A stretch of 64,000 nt of DNA from assembly GCF_029215995.1 (NCBI RefSeq), contig NZ_JAEMVB010000003.1:1-64000 (forward strand), read 5' to 3'. A program made the translations under genes and the position numbers. Origin of the DNA: Sulfurimonas sp. SAG-AH-194-L11 (lineage in GTDB: Bacteria > Campylobacterota > Campylobacteria > Campylobacterales > Sulfurimonadaceae). This document shows, in pieces, positions 50,004 through 60,240 of this stretch (positions are counted from its first letter, which is position 1; each line of letters begins with the position of its first letter). The notes below the pieces were generated by a model. It saw only the letters and a list, made by a program, of their open reading frames with translations, did not search any database and was not told the DNA's origin.

Positions 50004-52094
50004 ATGGCAAGAAGTCACAAACTAAACGACGTAAGAAACATCGGTATTGCTGCACACATTGATGCAGGTAAAACTACAACTACAGAAAGAATTTTATTCT
50101 ACACTGGTGTTGAGCATAAAATTGGTGAGGTACATGATGGTGCCGCAACTATGGACTGGATGGAGCAAGAGCAAGAGCGTGGTATTACAATTACTTCAGC
50201 TGCAACTACTTGTGAGTGGGATGGTAAACAGATTAACATTATAGATACTCCGGGACATGTTGACTTTACTATTGAAGTTGAGCGTTCTATGCGTGTTCTT
50301 GATGGTGCTGTTTCAGTTTTCTGTGCAGTTGGTGGCGTTCAGCCTCAATCAGAAACAGTGTGGAGACAACGTAACCGTTATAAAGTTCCTTCTATTGTTT
50401 TTGTAAACAAAATGGACAGAACTGGTGCAGATTTCTACGAAGTAGAGCGTCAAATTAAAGAGCGTCTTAAAGGTAACCCAATGCCTATTCAACTTCCAAT
50501 TGGTGCAGAAGCAGAGTTTGAAGGTGTTGTTGATTTAGTTACTATGAAAGAGATCGTTTGGGATGCAGATGCAGAAATGGGATCTAACTACCATGTTCAA
50601 GAGATTCGTGAGTCTTTACAAGAAATTTCTGAAGAGTATAGAGAAAAAATGATGGAAACTCTTGCAGAAGTTGAAGGAAATGATGATTTCGCTGAAAAGT
50701 TCTTAGAAGGTGAATCTTTTTCTGAAGAGGAAGTAAAAGCAGCTATTAAAGCAGCAACTCTTGGTATGGCTGTTGTTCCAATGACTCCAGGTACTGCATT
50801 TAAAAACAAGGGTGTTCAGACTCTTCTTGATGCAGTTGTTGCTTACTTACCTTCTCCTGTTGAAGCTGAAGCAATCATGGGTACACTTATGGATGATGAA
50901 GAAGTTGAAGTAGCTGTTCCATCAACTGATGATGGTGATTTCGCTGCACTTGCATTTAAAATTATGACAGATCCATTTGTTGGGGTACTTACTTTTATCC
51001 GTGTTTACCGTGGTTCATTAGATTCAGGTTCATTTGTACATAACTCTACTAAAGACAAAAAAGAAAGAATTGGACGTATCGTTAAGATGCATGCAATCAA
51101 ACGTGAAGAGATTAAAACAATTTATGCTGGTGAAATTGGTGCTGTTGTTGGTCTTAAATCTACAACTACTGGTGATACTTTATGTCAAGGTGAGGAGAAA
51201 GTTGTTCTTGAAAGAATGGACTTCCCAGCACCAGTTATCTCTGTTGCAGTTGAACCTAAAACTAAAGCTGATCAAGAAAAAATGGGTATCGCTTTATCTA
51301 AACTAGCTGCTGAAGATCCTTCTTTCCGTGTAAACACTGATGAAGAAACTGGTCAGACTATTATCTCTGGTATGGGTGAGTTACACCTTGAGATTCTTGT
51401 TGACCGTATGAAGCGTGAGTTCTCTGTTGAAGCTGAAGTTGGTGCTCCACAGGTTTCTTACCGCGAGTCAATTAGAAAAGAAGTAAATCAAGAGTACAAA
51501 TATGCTAAGCAATCAGGTGGTCGTGGTCAATTTGGTCATGTTTACCTTACTGTTAAGCCAGGTGAAAAAGATACAGGTTATGTTTTCCATAATGCTATTA
51601 AGGGTGGATCTGTTCCTAAAGAATTTATTCCAGCTGTTAAGAAAGGTTGTGAGGAAGCTATGCACACTGGTGTACTTGCAGGATACCCAATGGAAGATAT
51701 CGATGTAACACTTTATGATGGTTCTTACCATGATGTCGATTCAAATGAGATGGCATTTAAACTTGCTGCATCAATGGGTTTCAAAGCTGCTTGTCGTATC
51801 GCTAATCCTGCAATTCTTGAACCAATGATGAAAGTTGAAGTTGAAACTCCAGAAGAAAACATGGGTGATGTTATCGGTGACCTTAACCGTCGTCGTGGAC
51901 AAATCAATGCAATGGGTGACCGTGCAGGTAGTAAAATTGTTGATGCATTTGTTCCTTTATCTGAAATGTTCGGTTACTCAACTGACCTTCGTTCAGCGAC
52001 TCAAGGTCGTGCAACTTACTCTATGGAATTTGATCACTATGCTGAAGTTCCTAAAGCAGTATCTGAAGAAATTCAGAAAAAACGTAACGGATAG
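50004..52094 (+). CDS. fusA: Elongation factor G
   Basis: The 696-residue GTPase that drives ribosomal translocation. [19 protein letters not shown] (P-loop), DTPGHVDFT and [10 protein letters not shown] are the GTPase motifs; domains III to V follow with [18 protein letters not shown] and the C-terminal [27 protein letters not shown] precedes the ATG. A terminator-like hairpin lies 25 nt after the stop. Confidence 0.99.
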   Translation: MARSHKLNDVRNIGIAAHIDAGKTTTTERILFYTGVEHKIGEVHDGAATMDWMEQEQERGITITSAATTCEWDGKQINIIDTPGHVDFTIEVERSMRVLDGAVSVFCAVGGVQPQSETVWRQRNRYKVPSIVFVNKMDRTGADFYEVERQIKERLKGNPMPIQLPIGAEAEFEGVVDLVTMKEIVWDADAEMGSNYHVQEIRESLQEISEEYREKMMETLAEVEGNDDFAEKFLEGESFSEEEVKAAIKAATLGMAVVPMTPGTAFKNKGVQTLLDAVVAYLPSPVEAEAIMGTLMDDEEVEVAVPSTDDGDFAALAFKIMTDPFVGVLTFIRVYRGSLDSGSFVHNSTKDKKERIGRIVKMHAIKREEIKTIYAGEIGAVVGLKSTTTGDTLCQGEEKVVLERMDFPAPVISVAVEPKTKADQEKMGIALSKLAAEDPSFRVNTDEETGQTIISGMGELHLEILVDRMKREFSVEAEVGAPQVSYRESIRKEVNQEYKYAKQSGGRGQFGHVYLTVKPGEKDTGYVFHNAIKGGSVPKEFIPAVKKGCEEAMHTGVLAGYPMEDIDVTLYDGSYHDVDSNEMAFKLAASMGFKAACRIANPAILEPMMKVEVETPEENMGDVIGDLNRRRGQINAMGDRAGSKIVDAFVPLSEMFGYSTDLRSATQGRATYSMEFDHYAEVPKAVSEEIQKKRNG

Positions 52095-52119
52095 TACTTA
52101 CTTTTATCCTTATCCCCTA

Positions 52120-52145
52120 GTTACTCTCTTTTGTGAGAGTAACTT
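52120..52145 (+). terminator. Hairpin after fusA, likely terminator
   Basis: AGTTACTCTC and GAGAGTAACT form a perfect 10-bp stem with a 6-nt T-rich loop, 25 nt after the fusA stop, followed by TCTTC. A new -10 box (TATAAT at 52170-52175) for the next gene lies just beyond. Confidence 0.7.
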
Positions 52146-52197
52146 CTTCATAAACCATTTAAAACTGCTATAATTATAAAAAACTTTTAGGCTCCTC

Positions 52198-52863
52198 ATG
52201 TATAAACTTATATTGATTACTTTTTTGACTACACTTTTAGCTGCTCACAATCCAAAACCATATGCTGCCCTAGGCGATGTTATCTATGATAATGTACAAA
52301 ATATTGAATCTTTGAAATCTATAGATACATATAAACTCTATGAAGATGATATAGATAAGTATGTAAGTGAAGTTTATAAAACTAAGCAAGAAGGCTACAA
52401 AATAGAAAAGTCTAGTACTTCTGTAGAAAAAAAAGAGTATCTAAATAAGCTACGTTCACTCTCTAAAACAAATGATTATTTTTTGAGAAGTCTTAAAACT
52501 CTATATAATGAAGCGATGAACAAAGAGAATTATAAACTTTTTTCACAGATTATAAATAGTGGACTTATAGATATTCAAAACAAAAAAAAAGAGATTATTG
52601 ATTACTATTATAAACATAAAGAGGATATAGACCCAAAGGGTGTGATAGATACTTTTTTAGAAGAAGATAAAAGATTAAAAGCTATCAAAGAGGCACAAAA
52701 AAAACACTACAAAACAAAAAAACAGTTAGAAGTAGAAAAAATACAGCGTATTCGTCAAAACGATAAAGAAGAACAAAAGAGACTAGAAGAAGCTTTACAA
52801 AAAGACTTAAACTCTAAAAAAGCAGAAATTAGAAAGATACAAAAAAAAGAGCTATCTCGCTAA
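52198..52863 (+). CDS. Exported lysine/glutamate-rich coiled-coil protein of unknown function
   Basis: A 221-residue protein with a signal peptide (MYKLILITFLTTLLAAHNPK, cleavage near Ala15-Ala16). The mature part is almost wholly helical and highly charged, with a long Lys/Glu/Gln-rich C-terminal coiled coil (residues about 150-221, e.g. EDKRLKAIKEAQKKHYKTKK). It has its own TATAAT at 52170-52175. The last 4 nt overlap the end of the convergent bpt gene. No family recognised; a periplasmic structural or scaffold role is only a guess. Confidence 0.7.
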   Translation: MYKLILITFLTTLLAAHNPKPYAALGDVIYDNVQNIESLKSIDTYKLYEDDIDKYVSEVYKTKQEGYKIEKSSTSVEKKEYLNKLRSLSKTNDYFLRSLKTLYNEAMNKENYKLFSQIINSGLIDIQNKKKEIIDYYYKHKEDIDPKGVIDTFLEEDKRLKAIKEAQKKHYKTKKQLEVEKIQRIRQNDKEEQKRLEEALQKDLNSKKAEIRKIQKKELSR

Positions 52864-53573
52864 AACCATTGATAGCGTTCAAATTCACTTGGTCTACCTT
52901 CAAGTGTTATGTAGGGTTTATACTCTGACTTGTAAGAGAGAGAAGGGCAATCCTCAACATAGTATCCTAAATATATCCACTTTTTATTTGTATTTTTTGC
53001 GAATTTTATTTGGTTATAGAGTGAATATTTTCCCAAAGACAGGTGAGAATAATCGGGATCATAATAAAAGTATATGGATGATATACCATTATCTAAGATA
53101 TCTATTAAATCAACTGCAACTAACCTATTTTCATCATAGTATAGTACCTCATAACCAAAGTCTTCATGACCTGATACAAATGAGCTATGGTAGTTCTCTG
53201 CTGAAGTTTCAGTGTACTCCCAATCCTTTCTTTCGCTCATATGTAAATGATACTTTTTAAATATTTTAAGATGTTCTTTTGTAAGTGTTGGTTTTTGTAT
53301 ATATGATTGTAAATGCGAAGCTTTTTTGAGTATGCGTCTAGCAGACCTAGAAAATGTATAGTTGCATACATCTATCTTTATACTTTGGCATTCATTACAT
53401 TCAGCACATATCGGTCTAAAGTACATTTTTCCAAAACGCCGAAACCCTCTTTCTACAAGAGCTTCACAAGATTCTTTATCGCATTCATCTATCATTTTAT
53501 AATGGGTAGTCTGCTCTTTGTTGTCTAAGTAAGAGCACTTGTCATCTATAAAAAATTCTTTAAGTAAATTCAT
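52860..53573 (-). CDS. bpt: Aspartate/glutamate leucyltransferase
   Basis: Bpt transfers leucine from leucyl-tRNA to proteins with N-terminal Asp or Glu, marking them for ClpS/ClpAP (N-degron pathway). In this 237-residue protein CAECNECQSIKIDV, with clustered cysteines, and the C-terminal SIYFYYDPDYSHLSLGKYSL plus YLGYYVEDCPSLSYKSEYKP are the signature. Length is typical. It is convergent with the coiled-coil gene and divergent from the two-span membrane protein gene. Confidence 0.93.
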   Translation of the reverse strand: MNLLKEFFIDDKCSYLDNKEQTTHYKMIDECDKESCEALVERGFRRFGKMYFRPICAECNECQSIKIDVCNYTFSRSARRILKKASHLQSYIQKPTLTKEHLKIFKKYHLHMSERKDWEYTETSAENYHSSFVSGHEDFGYEVLYYDENRLVAVDLIDILDNGISSIYFYYDPDYSHLSLGKYSLYNQIKFAKNTNKKWIYLGYYVEDCPSLSYKSEYKPYITLEGRPSEFERYQWF

Positions 53574-53621
53574 AGTGGGATTTTGACATAATTTGTCTGA
53601 TAAATAGCAAAAAGGAAAACA

Positions 53622-53954
53622 ATGGAGTATTTTTTAAAGCACCAGCAAGTTATACTAAGAAGTTTAGGGGCATTGTTACTACTTGTAGGTTTTGTTATAC
53701 ATTTTTGGACTGTACCGCAAAAAGGAGTAAGTCCAAATGATAGAGCTACTGCAAATTTAGCTAGAATGCAAGCAAGTGTCAAAGGAACTCCAGCTACGCA
53801 AAAATCAAAAAGTAAGCCTGATAGCTCCAAGTTTTTAGATGAGTTAAAAAGTCAGCAAGAAAAACAGATAGAGTACTTCACAATTCTTATGATGCTTTTA
53901 GGTGCAGGCTCACTTGGATATAGTTTTTTAAAAAAGAAAGGGAGTGACTCTTAA
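53622..53954 (+). CDS. Two-span membrane protein of unknown function
   Basis: A 110-residue protein with hydrophobic segments at about residues 12-30 (LRSLGALLLLVGFVIHFWT) and 85-102 (ILMMLLGAGSLGYSFL), joined by a charged loop (SKSKPDSSKFLDELKSQQEK). AAAAAGGAAAAC precedes the ATG. It stands alone between bpt and prfB. I do not recognise a family. Confidence 0.65.
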   Translation: MEYFLKHQQVILRSLGALLLLVGFVIHFWTVPQKGVSPNDRATANLARMQASVKGTPATQKSKSKPDSSKFLDELKSQQEKQIEYFTILMMLLGAGSLGYSFLKKKGSDS

Positions 53955-54005
53955 AGAAAATACTACTACTTATTTTCTAAAGAAACATTTTACTTCCTAA
54001 AACCG

Positions 54006-55103
54006 CTATTGCTTGTTTTGAGCTATTAATACACCCTCTATTAGTTTATCTATATCACCATCTAAAATTGCAGAGATGTTTGAGAGTGCTTCATTTGAGC
54101 GAGTATCTTTTACTTGCTGATAGGGTTGCATAACGTAAGAACGAATCTGGTGTCCCCAGCCTATCTCACTCTTCGTAACACCATCTTTCTCTGCTTGTTG
54201 TGCCTCTAGTTCTAACTCATAAAGACGTGATTTAAGCATTTTCATAGCAGTTGCTTTATTTTTATGCTGACTTCTATCATTTTGACACTGTACAACAACA
54301 CCTGTCTCAATATGTGTCAGTCTAATTGCAGACTCTGTTTTATTTACATGCTGTCCACCTGATCCACTTGAACGGTATGTGTCAATTCGTAAATCTTTGT
54401 CTTCTATAACGATGTTTATATCATCATCAACTTCAGGAGAGACCATAACAGAACTAAAAGATGTATGGCGTTTAGAGTTTGAGTCAAAAGGACTGATACG
54501 AACGAGTCTATGTATGCCATTTTCTACTTTTAGGTAACCGTAGGCATTCTCACCTTTGACTATAAATGAAACATCTTTAATCCCAGCCTCTTCACCATTT
54601 TGATAGTCAAGTATCTCTACACTAAAGCCTCGTCTCTCAGCCCAGCGTTTATACATACGAAGGAGCATCTCAGCCCAGTCTTGACTCTCAGTTCCACCTG
54701 CACCTGGATGAATAGAAACAATAGCATTATTAGCATCACTCTCACCACTCAGGAGGACTTCTATCTCCATGCTTCTTATCTGCTCTTCTAAGTTACTTGC
54801 ATCTTCATATAAAGCATTTAAAGACTCTTCATCATTCTCCTCTTTAGCCATCTCATAGAGCTCGATTGCATCATTTACTGCATCATTTGCAAGTGAGTAT
54901 TTATCTAGTTTTCGTCCAAGTTGTGTTTTCTCTTTTTGTACCTTTGCTGCATTAGCTGCATCGTTCCAAAAGTCTTGATTATTTTCAAGTTGTTCTATTT
55001 TGTCTAATTTTTCTTGTATGAGTTGGGGTTGCACTACACCTGTAATATTACCCATCTTTAAAGTTATGTTTTTTAAGAGTTCTGTATATTCGTAATTATC
55101 CAT
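54006..55103 (-). CDS. prfB: Peptide chain release factor 2
   Basis: Releases the peptide at TGA and TAA stops. The 365-residue protein contains the catalytic GGQ in [19 protein letters not shown] and the upstream [16 protein letters not shown]. The usual recoding site of prfB (an in-frame TGA near codon 26) is absent: the frame is uninterrupted from [15 protein letters not shown], as in some lineages that lack this autoregulation. It is divergent from panC. Confidence 0.97.
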   Translation of the reverse strand: MDNYEYTELLKNITLKMGNITGVVQPQLIQEKLDKIEQLENNQDFWNDAANAAKVQKEKTQLGRKLDKYSLANDAVNDAIELYEMAKEENDEESLNALYEDASNLEEQIRSMEIEVLLSGESDANNAIVSIHPGAGGTESQDWAEMLLRMYKRWAERRGFSVEILDYQNGEEAGIKDVSFIVKGENAYGYLKVENGIHRLVRISPFDSNSKRHTSFSSVMVSPEVDDDINIVIEDKDLRIDTYRSSGSGGQHVNKTESAIRLTHIETGVVVQCQNDRSQHKNKATAMKMLKSRLYELELEAQQAEKDGVTKSEIGWGHQIRSYVMQPYQQVKDTRSNEALSNISAILDGDIDKLIEGVLIAQNKQ

Positions 55104-55159
55104 AAACTGTCCATATAATAGTCTCGTAAAAAGAACAAAGTTCCTTTTTCTGCACTTTC

Positions 55160-55195
55160 GTCGCCGAGGCGACTAAAGATTGAGATAAAATCTCA
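55160..55195. promoter_or_regulatory. Hairpins between prfB and panC
   Basis: GTCGCC/GGCGAC with a 2-nt loop (55160-55173) and TGAGAT/ATCTCA (55181-55195). A third, GAAC/GTTC flanked by A and T runs, lies near 55133-55146 and resembles a small terminator read toward prfB. They precede prfB in its leader or separate the two divergent promoters. Confidence 0.45.
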
Positions 55196-55237
55196 AATTA
55201 ATTGTATAATTATGATTATATTATATGTGGACTTAAA

Positions 55238-56059
55238 ATGAAGATTATCTCTGATGTTAATGAATTAAAAACATACCTCAAAACGCAAAATGAAACTAGA
55301 GGTTTTGTACCTACTATGGGTGCACTCCACGATGGACATCTCTCCTTAATCAAAGAAGCAAAAAAAGCTTGTGACTTTGTCGTAGTTTCGATTTTTGTCA
55401 ATCCAACTCAGTTTTTAGCAGGTGAGGATTTGGACAAGTATCCCTCACGCAATGATGCGGATATAAAGATATGCGCTCTTGCAGGTGTAGATGTTGTCTT
55501 CTTACCACAAAAGCACAATATTTATGGTCATGATGAAGTGAGCCTCAAAGCTCCCAATGTCAGAGGGTTTGTCTTAGAAGGTGCTACAAGACCGGGACAC
55601 TTTGATGGCGTTTTAACAGTGGTAAATAAACTTTTTAACATTGTCAATCCTGACTATGCTTATTTTGGCAAAAAAGATGCACAGCAGCTAAATCTCATCG
55701 CTTTGATGGTTAAACAGCTATTTTTAGATGTTAAAATTGTCGCAGTTGATACAGTGAGAGAGAGTGATGGACTTGCACTCAGTAGTAGAAATATATATCT
55801 CTCTAAAGAAGAGAGAAAAGAGGCACTTAAAATCTCTCTTTCTCTCTATGAAGCTTCAAAAATGCTACAAAAAAAGATTTATGATGCTAAAGAAATTAAA
55901 GTAGAGATGAGTAAGATACTAGAGCCACTTGAAATTGGTTACATAGAGATACTTAATCGTGATTTTGAGATGATAGAGCAGGTAGAAATTGGAAACACTA
56001 TTATACTAGTGGAGGCCTTGGTAGGAACTACCAGGTTGCTTGATAATATCTGGCTCTAA
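55238..56059 (+). CDS. panC: Pantothenate synthetase
   Basis: Joins pantoate and beta-alanine with ATP in the last step of pantothenate synthesis. [17 protein letters not shown] and the [10 protein letters not shown] region are diagnostic; the end [13 protein letters not shown] is normal. I start it at the ATG at 55238 (273 residues): the upstream TTG at 55202 lies before and inside a TATAAT -10 box (55205-55210) and would be outside the transcript. It overlaps the convergent ftsI end by 54 nt. Confidence 0.95.
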   Translation: MKIISDVNELKTYLKTQNETRGFVPTMGALHDGHLSLIKEAKKACDFVVVSIFVNPTQFLAGEDLDKYPSRNDADIKICALAGVDVVFLPQKHNIYGHDEVSLKAPNVRGFVLEGATRPGHFDGVLTVVNKLFNIVNPDYAYFGKKDAQQLNLIALMVKQLFLDVKIVAVDTVRESDGLALSSRNIYLSKEERKEALKISLSLYEASKMLQKKIYDAKEIKVEMSKILEPLEIGYIEILNRDFEMIEQVEIGNTIILVEALVGTTRLLDNIWL

Positions 56060-57796
56060 GTAACCATCTTCTATGAGAATATCAACAGCTTTTTTAAAAA
56101 TGGGAACTGCCGTTTGTGAAGCAAAATGACTCGTGGTGGGTTGTACTACTATAACCCCGATGGAGTAGTTCCTCTTCTCATCATTAGCAAAGCCCATAAA
56201 AGCAGTGTTATACTTACGGACATACTTCCCTTTTTCTACTATATGAGCAGTTCCTGTTTTACCACCTATGACTAAACCCGCAGTGCGAGCTTTTTTACCA
56301 GTACCTACATTTACAGTTTTAATGAGAATCTTTTTCATCCTCTGCGCTGTAGCACTCGATATAACTTGCACTTGCTCTTCATAAGGCATCTTTTCTAAAA
56401 CACCGCGTTCATTTATAAAACCAGCAACAAGTTTAGGGTATACCATTCGGCCATTGTTATTAAAAACGCTATATGCACGCAGTACTTGCATAAGATTTGC
56501 TCTCATCCCGTAACCATATGAACAGGTTGCCTTGTATATCTCATTTTCAAGTCTTTTAGGACTTGGAACTGAACCAACTTTTTCATATATTAAATCAGGT
56601 GTAGATTTCTCTCCAAATCCAAAACTTTTGAGTCCCTCATAAAACTCATATCCTGAAAGTTTTTGTGCTAGTTGTGCTATACCTATATTTGAGGAGTAGA
56701 CTATTACATTTTCAGCTGAGAGCCAGTCAAATTTATGCTCATCAGTTATAACCTTGCGACCTATTTTAAAGCGACCATTATGCCCATTTACTAAGTCGTA
56801 AGGATTTACAAGCCCATGTTCGAGTAGAAGTGAAAAAGTGATGGGTTTTATAACACTACCAGGCTCAAAACTGTACTCAATCATTCCTGCATTTAAAGAA
56901 GGGTAATCACTCCGTTTAATATCTTTAGGCAAAAACCGGTTAGAGCTAGCTAAGGTGTAGATATCACCACTATTTGAGTTCATGATAGCAATCATCAGCT
57001 GTTTCGCTTTGAGTTTTTCTTTCATCTTATCGAGCATTCTTTCTATTTTAATCTGTAAGGAGACAGGAATAGTAAGTTTTAAGTCCAGTCCATCTATCTC
57101 CGCTTTTGTAAAACTATCTTTATTTAAGATGATGTATGAGTTAACATCGCGTTTACCACGACTTGAACCGTTTTGAGAAGCACTTAACTCCCCATCAAAA
57201 CGTTTCTCTAGCCCTTTGACGCCACTCACAGATGTATAACCATCATCTTCAATTTTATGAGGATAGCCTATTATAGGGGTAAGTAGTTTACCATAAGGGT
57301 ACTCTCTACTTTCACCACTCTCAATTATACTAAGCCCATGAATAGAACGCAGACCTGTTTTAGGATTTTTAAGTTCTAAAAACAGTTTAAAACGTCGAAG
57401 TTCACGGGAGAGTTTTTTAAGATAATGTGCTTGAATTTGAGAGATTTTATAACTTAGTACCACTACACCCTTGCGTTTAGAGAGTTTCTCTCTTATGACT
57501 TTTTCTTCTATACCAGAGTAGATACTAAAGAGTGCGATAAAAAGTTCTTTTTTTTCTGGGTCTATGTAACGAGTGTTAACGACAGCTTTATAGAGTTTTT
57601 TTGTAGTTGCCAGATGAAAACCATCAGCACTTATGATACTCCCTCTAAGTGCACGTGAACTCTCTTTAGCATAGAGACTAGGAAGATGACGGGATTTTAT
57701 AACAGTGAGAAACATTACAGATAAAAAGATTATAAACCCTAAGGATATTAGGGTATAAAGGAGAAGTATTTTTTTGCTTTTGTTACGATTAACCAT
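56006..57796 (-). CDS. ftsI: Septal penicillin-binding protein (FtsI/PBP3)
   Basis: A monofunctional transpeptidase that crosslinks septal peptidoglycan. From the ATG at 57796 it has 596 residues: a short cytosolic tail, one membrane anchor ([19 protein letters not shown]), a dimerisation domain and the transpeptidase with SVIK (in EPGSVIKP), YSSN and KTGTAH. The alternative ATG at 57838 would overlap fliE by 35 nt. Gene order fliE-ftsI is as in Helicobacter. The stop lies inside the end of panC, a 54-nt convergent overlap. Confidence 0.93.
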   Translation of the reverse strand: MVNRNKSKKILLLYTLISLGFIIFLSVMFLTVIKSRHLPSLYAKESSRALRGSIISADGFHLATTKKLYKAVVNTRYIDPEKKELFIALFSIYSGIEEKVIREKLSKRKGVVVLSYKISQIQAHYLKKLSRELRRFKLFLELKNPKTGLRSIHGLSIIESGESREYPYGKLLTPIIGYPHKIEDDGYTSVSGVKGLEKRFDGELSASQNGSSRGKRDVNSYIILNKDSFTKAEIDGLDLKLTIPVSLQIKIERMLDKMKEKLKAKQLMIAIMNSNSGDIYTLASSNRFLPKDIKRSDYPSLNAGMIEYSFEPGSVIKPITFSLLLEHGLVNPYDLVNGHNGRFKIGRKVITDEHKFDWLSAENVIVYSSNIGIAQLAQKLSGYEFYEGLKSFGFGEKSTPDLIYEKVGSVPSPKRLENEIYKATCSYGYGMRANLMQVLRAYSVFNNNGRMVYPKLVAGFINERGVLEKMPYEEQVQVISSATAQRMKKILIKTVNVGTGKKARTAGLVIGGKTGTAHIVEKGKYVRKYNTAFMGFANDEKRNYSIGVIVVQPTTSHFASQTAVPIFKKAVDILIEDGYLEPDIIKQPGSSYQGLH

Positions 57797-57803
57797 TAAA
57801 TTA

Positions 57804-58103
57804 TTATAGCTGTGTACGACCAAGCTCTTTATATGCATTTAAAGCTTTGTTACGGATTTCAAGCATTAGTTTCATGTTTAACTCAGCTTTACCTATGGCA
57901 ATAGCTGCTTGATGAAGGTCTTTTACCTGTCCTGTTGCTATATCTGCCACAGCTACTTCTTTTTCAATTTGCAGTTCATTGATTTCGTTAAGTGCTGATT
58001 TTAAGTGCTTGGCAAACTGTTCTCCACCAGGAGTTTGGACTTGTGACTTCTGTTTTAGTAAGTCAGCTGTGCCAAGAGTAGAAATATTTCCTATGTTACT
58101 CAT
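57804..58103 (-). CDS. fliE: Flagellar hook-basal body complex protein FliE
   Basis: A 99-residue protein that joins the MS ring to the proximal rod. The C-terminal DLHQAAIAIGKAELNMKLML and EIRNKALNAYKELGRTQL are the conserved parts. It follows flgC by 17 nt in the flgB-flgC-fliE operon; export is type III, with no signal peptide. Confidence 0.95.
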   Translation of the reverse strand: MSNIGNISTLGTADLLKQKSQVQTPGGEQFAKHLKSALNEINELQIEKEVAVADIATGQVKDLHQAAIAIGKAELNMKLMLEIRNKALNAYKELGRTQL

Positions 58104-58120
58104 AATGGTTTACTCTCCTT

Positions 58121-58615
58121 TTATTGCAATAGTGTTAAGGCACTATTTGCCATGTCTTTAGAACTTTGAAACGCAGCAACATTTGCCTGATAAGAACGTG
58201 TTGCTTCTACTAAATCGGCCATTTCTATAACAGGATTAATATTTGGATAGGCTACATAACCATTTGCATCGGCATCAGGATGATTTGGTTCAAACTTCAT
58301 CTTTGGTTTAGAATCATCACGAGATATCTTATCAATTATTACACTCATTATAGCAGGATTTACTTTTTTTCCAAAACTTCCCTCGTTCAGTGGATCTTCA
58401 TATGAGGCACTTTTTGTCATACCATTAAGAGCTTCGTTAAACTTATCGTTAAAGTTAACAGCCTTGAAAACTACCTCTTTACGACGATAGGGCCCACCCT
58501 CTGCTGTTCTAGTAGTTTGTGCATTTGCAATATTACTAGATATAGTGTTAACACGTACACGTTGTGCTGAGAGACCATAGCCTGAAATGTCAAAACTGTT
58601 TAAAAAATTACTCAT
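58121..58615 (-). CDS. flgC: Flagellar basal-body rod protein FlgC
   Basis: A 164-residue proximal rod protein. The N-terminal rod motif SGYGLSAQRVRVNTISSNIA and C-terminal NPVIEMADLVEATRSYQANV are diagnostic. It follows flgB by 10 nt. A central insertion (MTKSASYEDPLNEGSFG) makes it longer than the E. coli protein of about 134 residues. Confidence 0.96.
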   Translation of the reverse strand: MSNFLNSFDISGYGLSAQRVRVNTISSNIANAQTTRTAEGGPYRRKEVVFKAVNFNDKFNEALNGMTKSASYEDPLNEGSFGKKVNPAIMSVIIDKISRDDSKPKMKFEPNHPDADANGYVAYPNINPVIEMADLVEATRSYQANVAAFQSSKDMANSALTLLQ

Positions 58616-58625
58616 TTATCTATCC

Positions 58626-59057
58626 TTAACGTACATTTCTTGAAGCATCTATGACACTTTGGTAAATCATTCCATCTTTTTTCATTGCAGCTATTACTGC
58701 ATTAAACATAATGGAGTTTTTACTCATTTCAGTTGTTTCTATATCTATATCCACACTATTGCCATCATTACGAGCCATATGACCATCTCTAAAGTAAAGA
58801 GTTGGTTTAAATGAACTACTTTCTTCTTTTGGTTTAAGATGTGAGGCATCTGTTTGCGCCATCTTTAGTGTATCTTTATCACTTTTTAAAAGCATAGCTT
58901 TTTTTTGCATAAGAGCCTGCTCGAAATTTATGTCACGTGGTTTATAGCCGGGAGTATCTACATTGGCTATATTAGAGGCTATCATCTCTTGACGCATAGC
59001 ACGATAATTAAGAGCGTCTTTTAAAAGTGTGCCTGTTCTTGAAATCGTTATTGACAT
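58626..59057 (-). CDS. flgB: Flagellar basal-body rod protein FlgB
   Basis: A 143-residue proximal rod protein with the NIANVDTPGYKPRDINFEQ motif typical of rod proteins. It is the first gene of the rod operon. A sigma-54-type promoter lies 40 bp upstream, consistent with class II flagellar gene control through FlgR/RpoN in this phylum. Confidence 0.95.
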   Translation of the reverse strand: MSITISRTGTLLKDALNYRAMRQEMIASNIANVDTPGYKPRDINFEQALMQKKAMLLKSDKDTLKMAQTDASHLKPKEESSSFKPTLYFRDGHMARNDGNSVDIDIETTEMSKNSIMFNAVIAAMKKDGMIYQSVIDASRNVR

Positions 59058-59096
59058 CTGATACTCCTATCTATGTAAATTATTTATATATAACAA

Positions 59097-59111
59097 GCAA
59101 TATGTATTCCA
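59097..59111 (-). promoter_or_regulatory. Sigma-54 (RpoN) promoter for flgB-flgC-fliE
   Basis: Read leftward: TGGAATACATATTGC, with GG and GC elements separated by exactly 10 bp, in close agreement with the Campylobacter RpoN consensus. It ends 40 nt before the flgB start. Confidence 0.75.
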
Positions 59112-59248
59112 TTATAGAGATTAAACTCATATCACAGCTATATCACATAAACAGACTATATTTAAGCAAAGTTTAATATAAATAGGCTCATAATGACTTT
59201 TAAGGTTACTAGTGTAATCCAAATTTTTTAATTAACAAAGGAGTTCTT

Positions 59249-59668
59249 ATGAAAAGAGCTGGTTTTACAATGATCGAATTGATCTTCGTTATCGTTATTT
59301 TAGGTATTTTAGCAGCAGTTGCTATTCCAAAGCTTGCGGCTACTCGTGATGATGCTAAGTTAGCGGCAGAGCTTACAAGTGCAACACAAGCTATACAAAA
59401 CTTAGGTGCAGAATGGACGGCACAAGGTGCATGGACTAATTATAATCCAACAACAGCTTCTTCTACAGTGAAGTGTTTTACTATTGCTGATGAAACATCT
59501 GGTTCTCCTGATGGTAATGTTACAGTAAGTGTAATATCTAGTGAGAGTACGGATTGTCCTTCTGCTCTCTTATCATCAGTTACAACTAAAGCAACTGAAA
59601 ATGGTATTCTTAATGCATCTGGAGCATCTAAAACTTATCAGTTTGGTGGTTCAAGTGTTAAGTTTTAA
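59249..59668 (+). CDS. Type IV prepilin-like (pseudopilin) protein 1
   Basis: A 139-residue prepilin: leader MKRAG, then FTMIELIFVIVILGILAAVA with Glu5 of the mature form, followed by IPKLAATRDD. The C-terminal domain is Ser/Thr-rich with two cysteines (KCFTI and TDCPS) that can form the D-loop disulfide. AAAGGAG precedes the ATG. A 9-bp stem hairpin follows the stop, separating it from the next two. It is the most canonical of the three. Confidence 0.9.
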   Translation: MKRAGFTMIELIFVIVILGILAAVAIPKLAATRDDAKLAAELTSATQAIQNLGAEWTAQGAWTNYNPTTASSTVKCFTIADETSGSPDGNVTVSVISSESTDCPSALLSSVTTKATENGILNASGASKTYQFGGSSVKF

Positions 59669-59686
59669 CTTTTAAGTTATTTTACC

Positions 59687-59716
59687 TCCCATACTTTTTA
59701 ACTTTTTAGTATGGGA
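59687..59716 (+). promoter_or_regulatory. Hairpin between prepilin genes 1 and 2
   Basis: TCCCATACT and AGTATGGGA form a perfect 9-bp stem with a T-rich 12-nt loop, 18 nt after the stop. No T-run follows immediately. It may partly terminate or stabilise the first gene's transcript. Confidence 0.55.
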
Positions 59717-59793
59717 TATACTTCATTTTATAATTTTCTTTAATTAACAATTCTTTAAATTTACATAAAATAATTAACTATAGGTATAGACCA

Positions 59794-60240
59794 ATGCAAA
59801 AAGCTTTTACAATGATAGAACTAATTTTTGTTATAATTATTTTAGGGGTTTTGGCTGCTATTGCCATACCAAAGTTTTCTGCCACGAGAGATGATGCAAA
59901 AATGTCAGGCATGATGACATCTATTTCAAATGCAGCAAGTGAACTGGGAATGTATGCTGTTTCGAATGTTGGTGTAGATAGTAACTTGTCTATAATGTCA
60001 AACTCAATTGCAGTCCTTGTAAATAGTTCACAAGCAACATTAGGAAATAAAAGTGTGACAATTAAATTTGATAATGTTGATTGTATCAATATCTCAATTG
60101 TTAGTTCAGCTACAAATGAAGACTTAAATGTAAGTGTAATAACAAGTGGTACAACAAATAAGTCTTGTGCAGCCCTACAAAAGAATATAAATAAAACAAC
60201 ATATAATTTATTATTAAGAGGTGGTTCAATTGTATATTAA
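59794..60240 (+). CDS. Type IV prepilin-like protein 2
   Basis: A 148-residue prepilin with the very short leader MQKA followed by FTMIELIFVIIILGVLAAIA. The residue before the cleavage site is Ala rather than Gly, which is common in this phylum. The C-terminal half (NVDCINISIVSS...SCAALQK) keeps two cysteines. The third prepilin gene begins inside its last codons. Confidence 0.88.
   Translation: MQKAFTMIELIFVIIILGVLAAIAIPKFSATRDDAKMSGMMTSISNAASELGMYAVSNVGVDSNLSIMSNSIAVLVNSSQATLGNKSVTIKFDNVDCINISIVSSATNEDLNVSVITSGTTNKSCAALQKNINKTTYNLLLRGGSIVY

Noticed and set aside
54006..55103. Programmed frameshift in prfB
   Set aside because: Looked for an in-frame TGA with a slippery CTT near codon 26; the frame is continuous from the start, so there is none.
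55202..55237. Upstream TTG start for panC
   Set aside because: The TTG lies before and within the likely -10 box; the ATG at 55238 has a ribosome binding site and gives the usual N-terminus.
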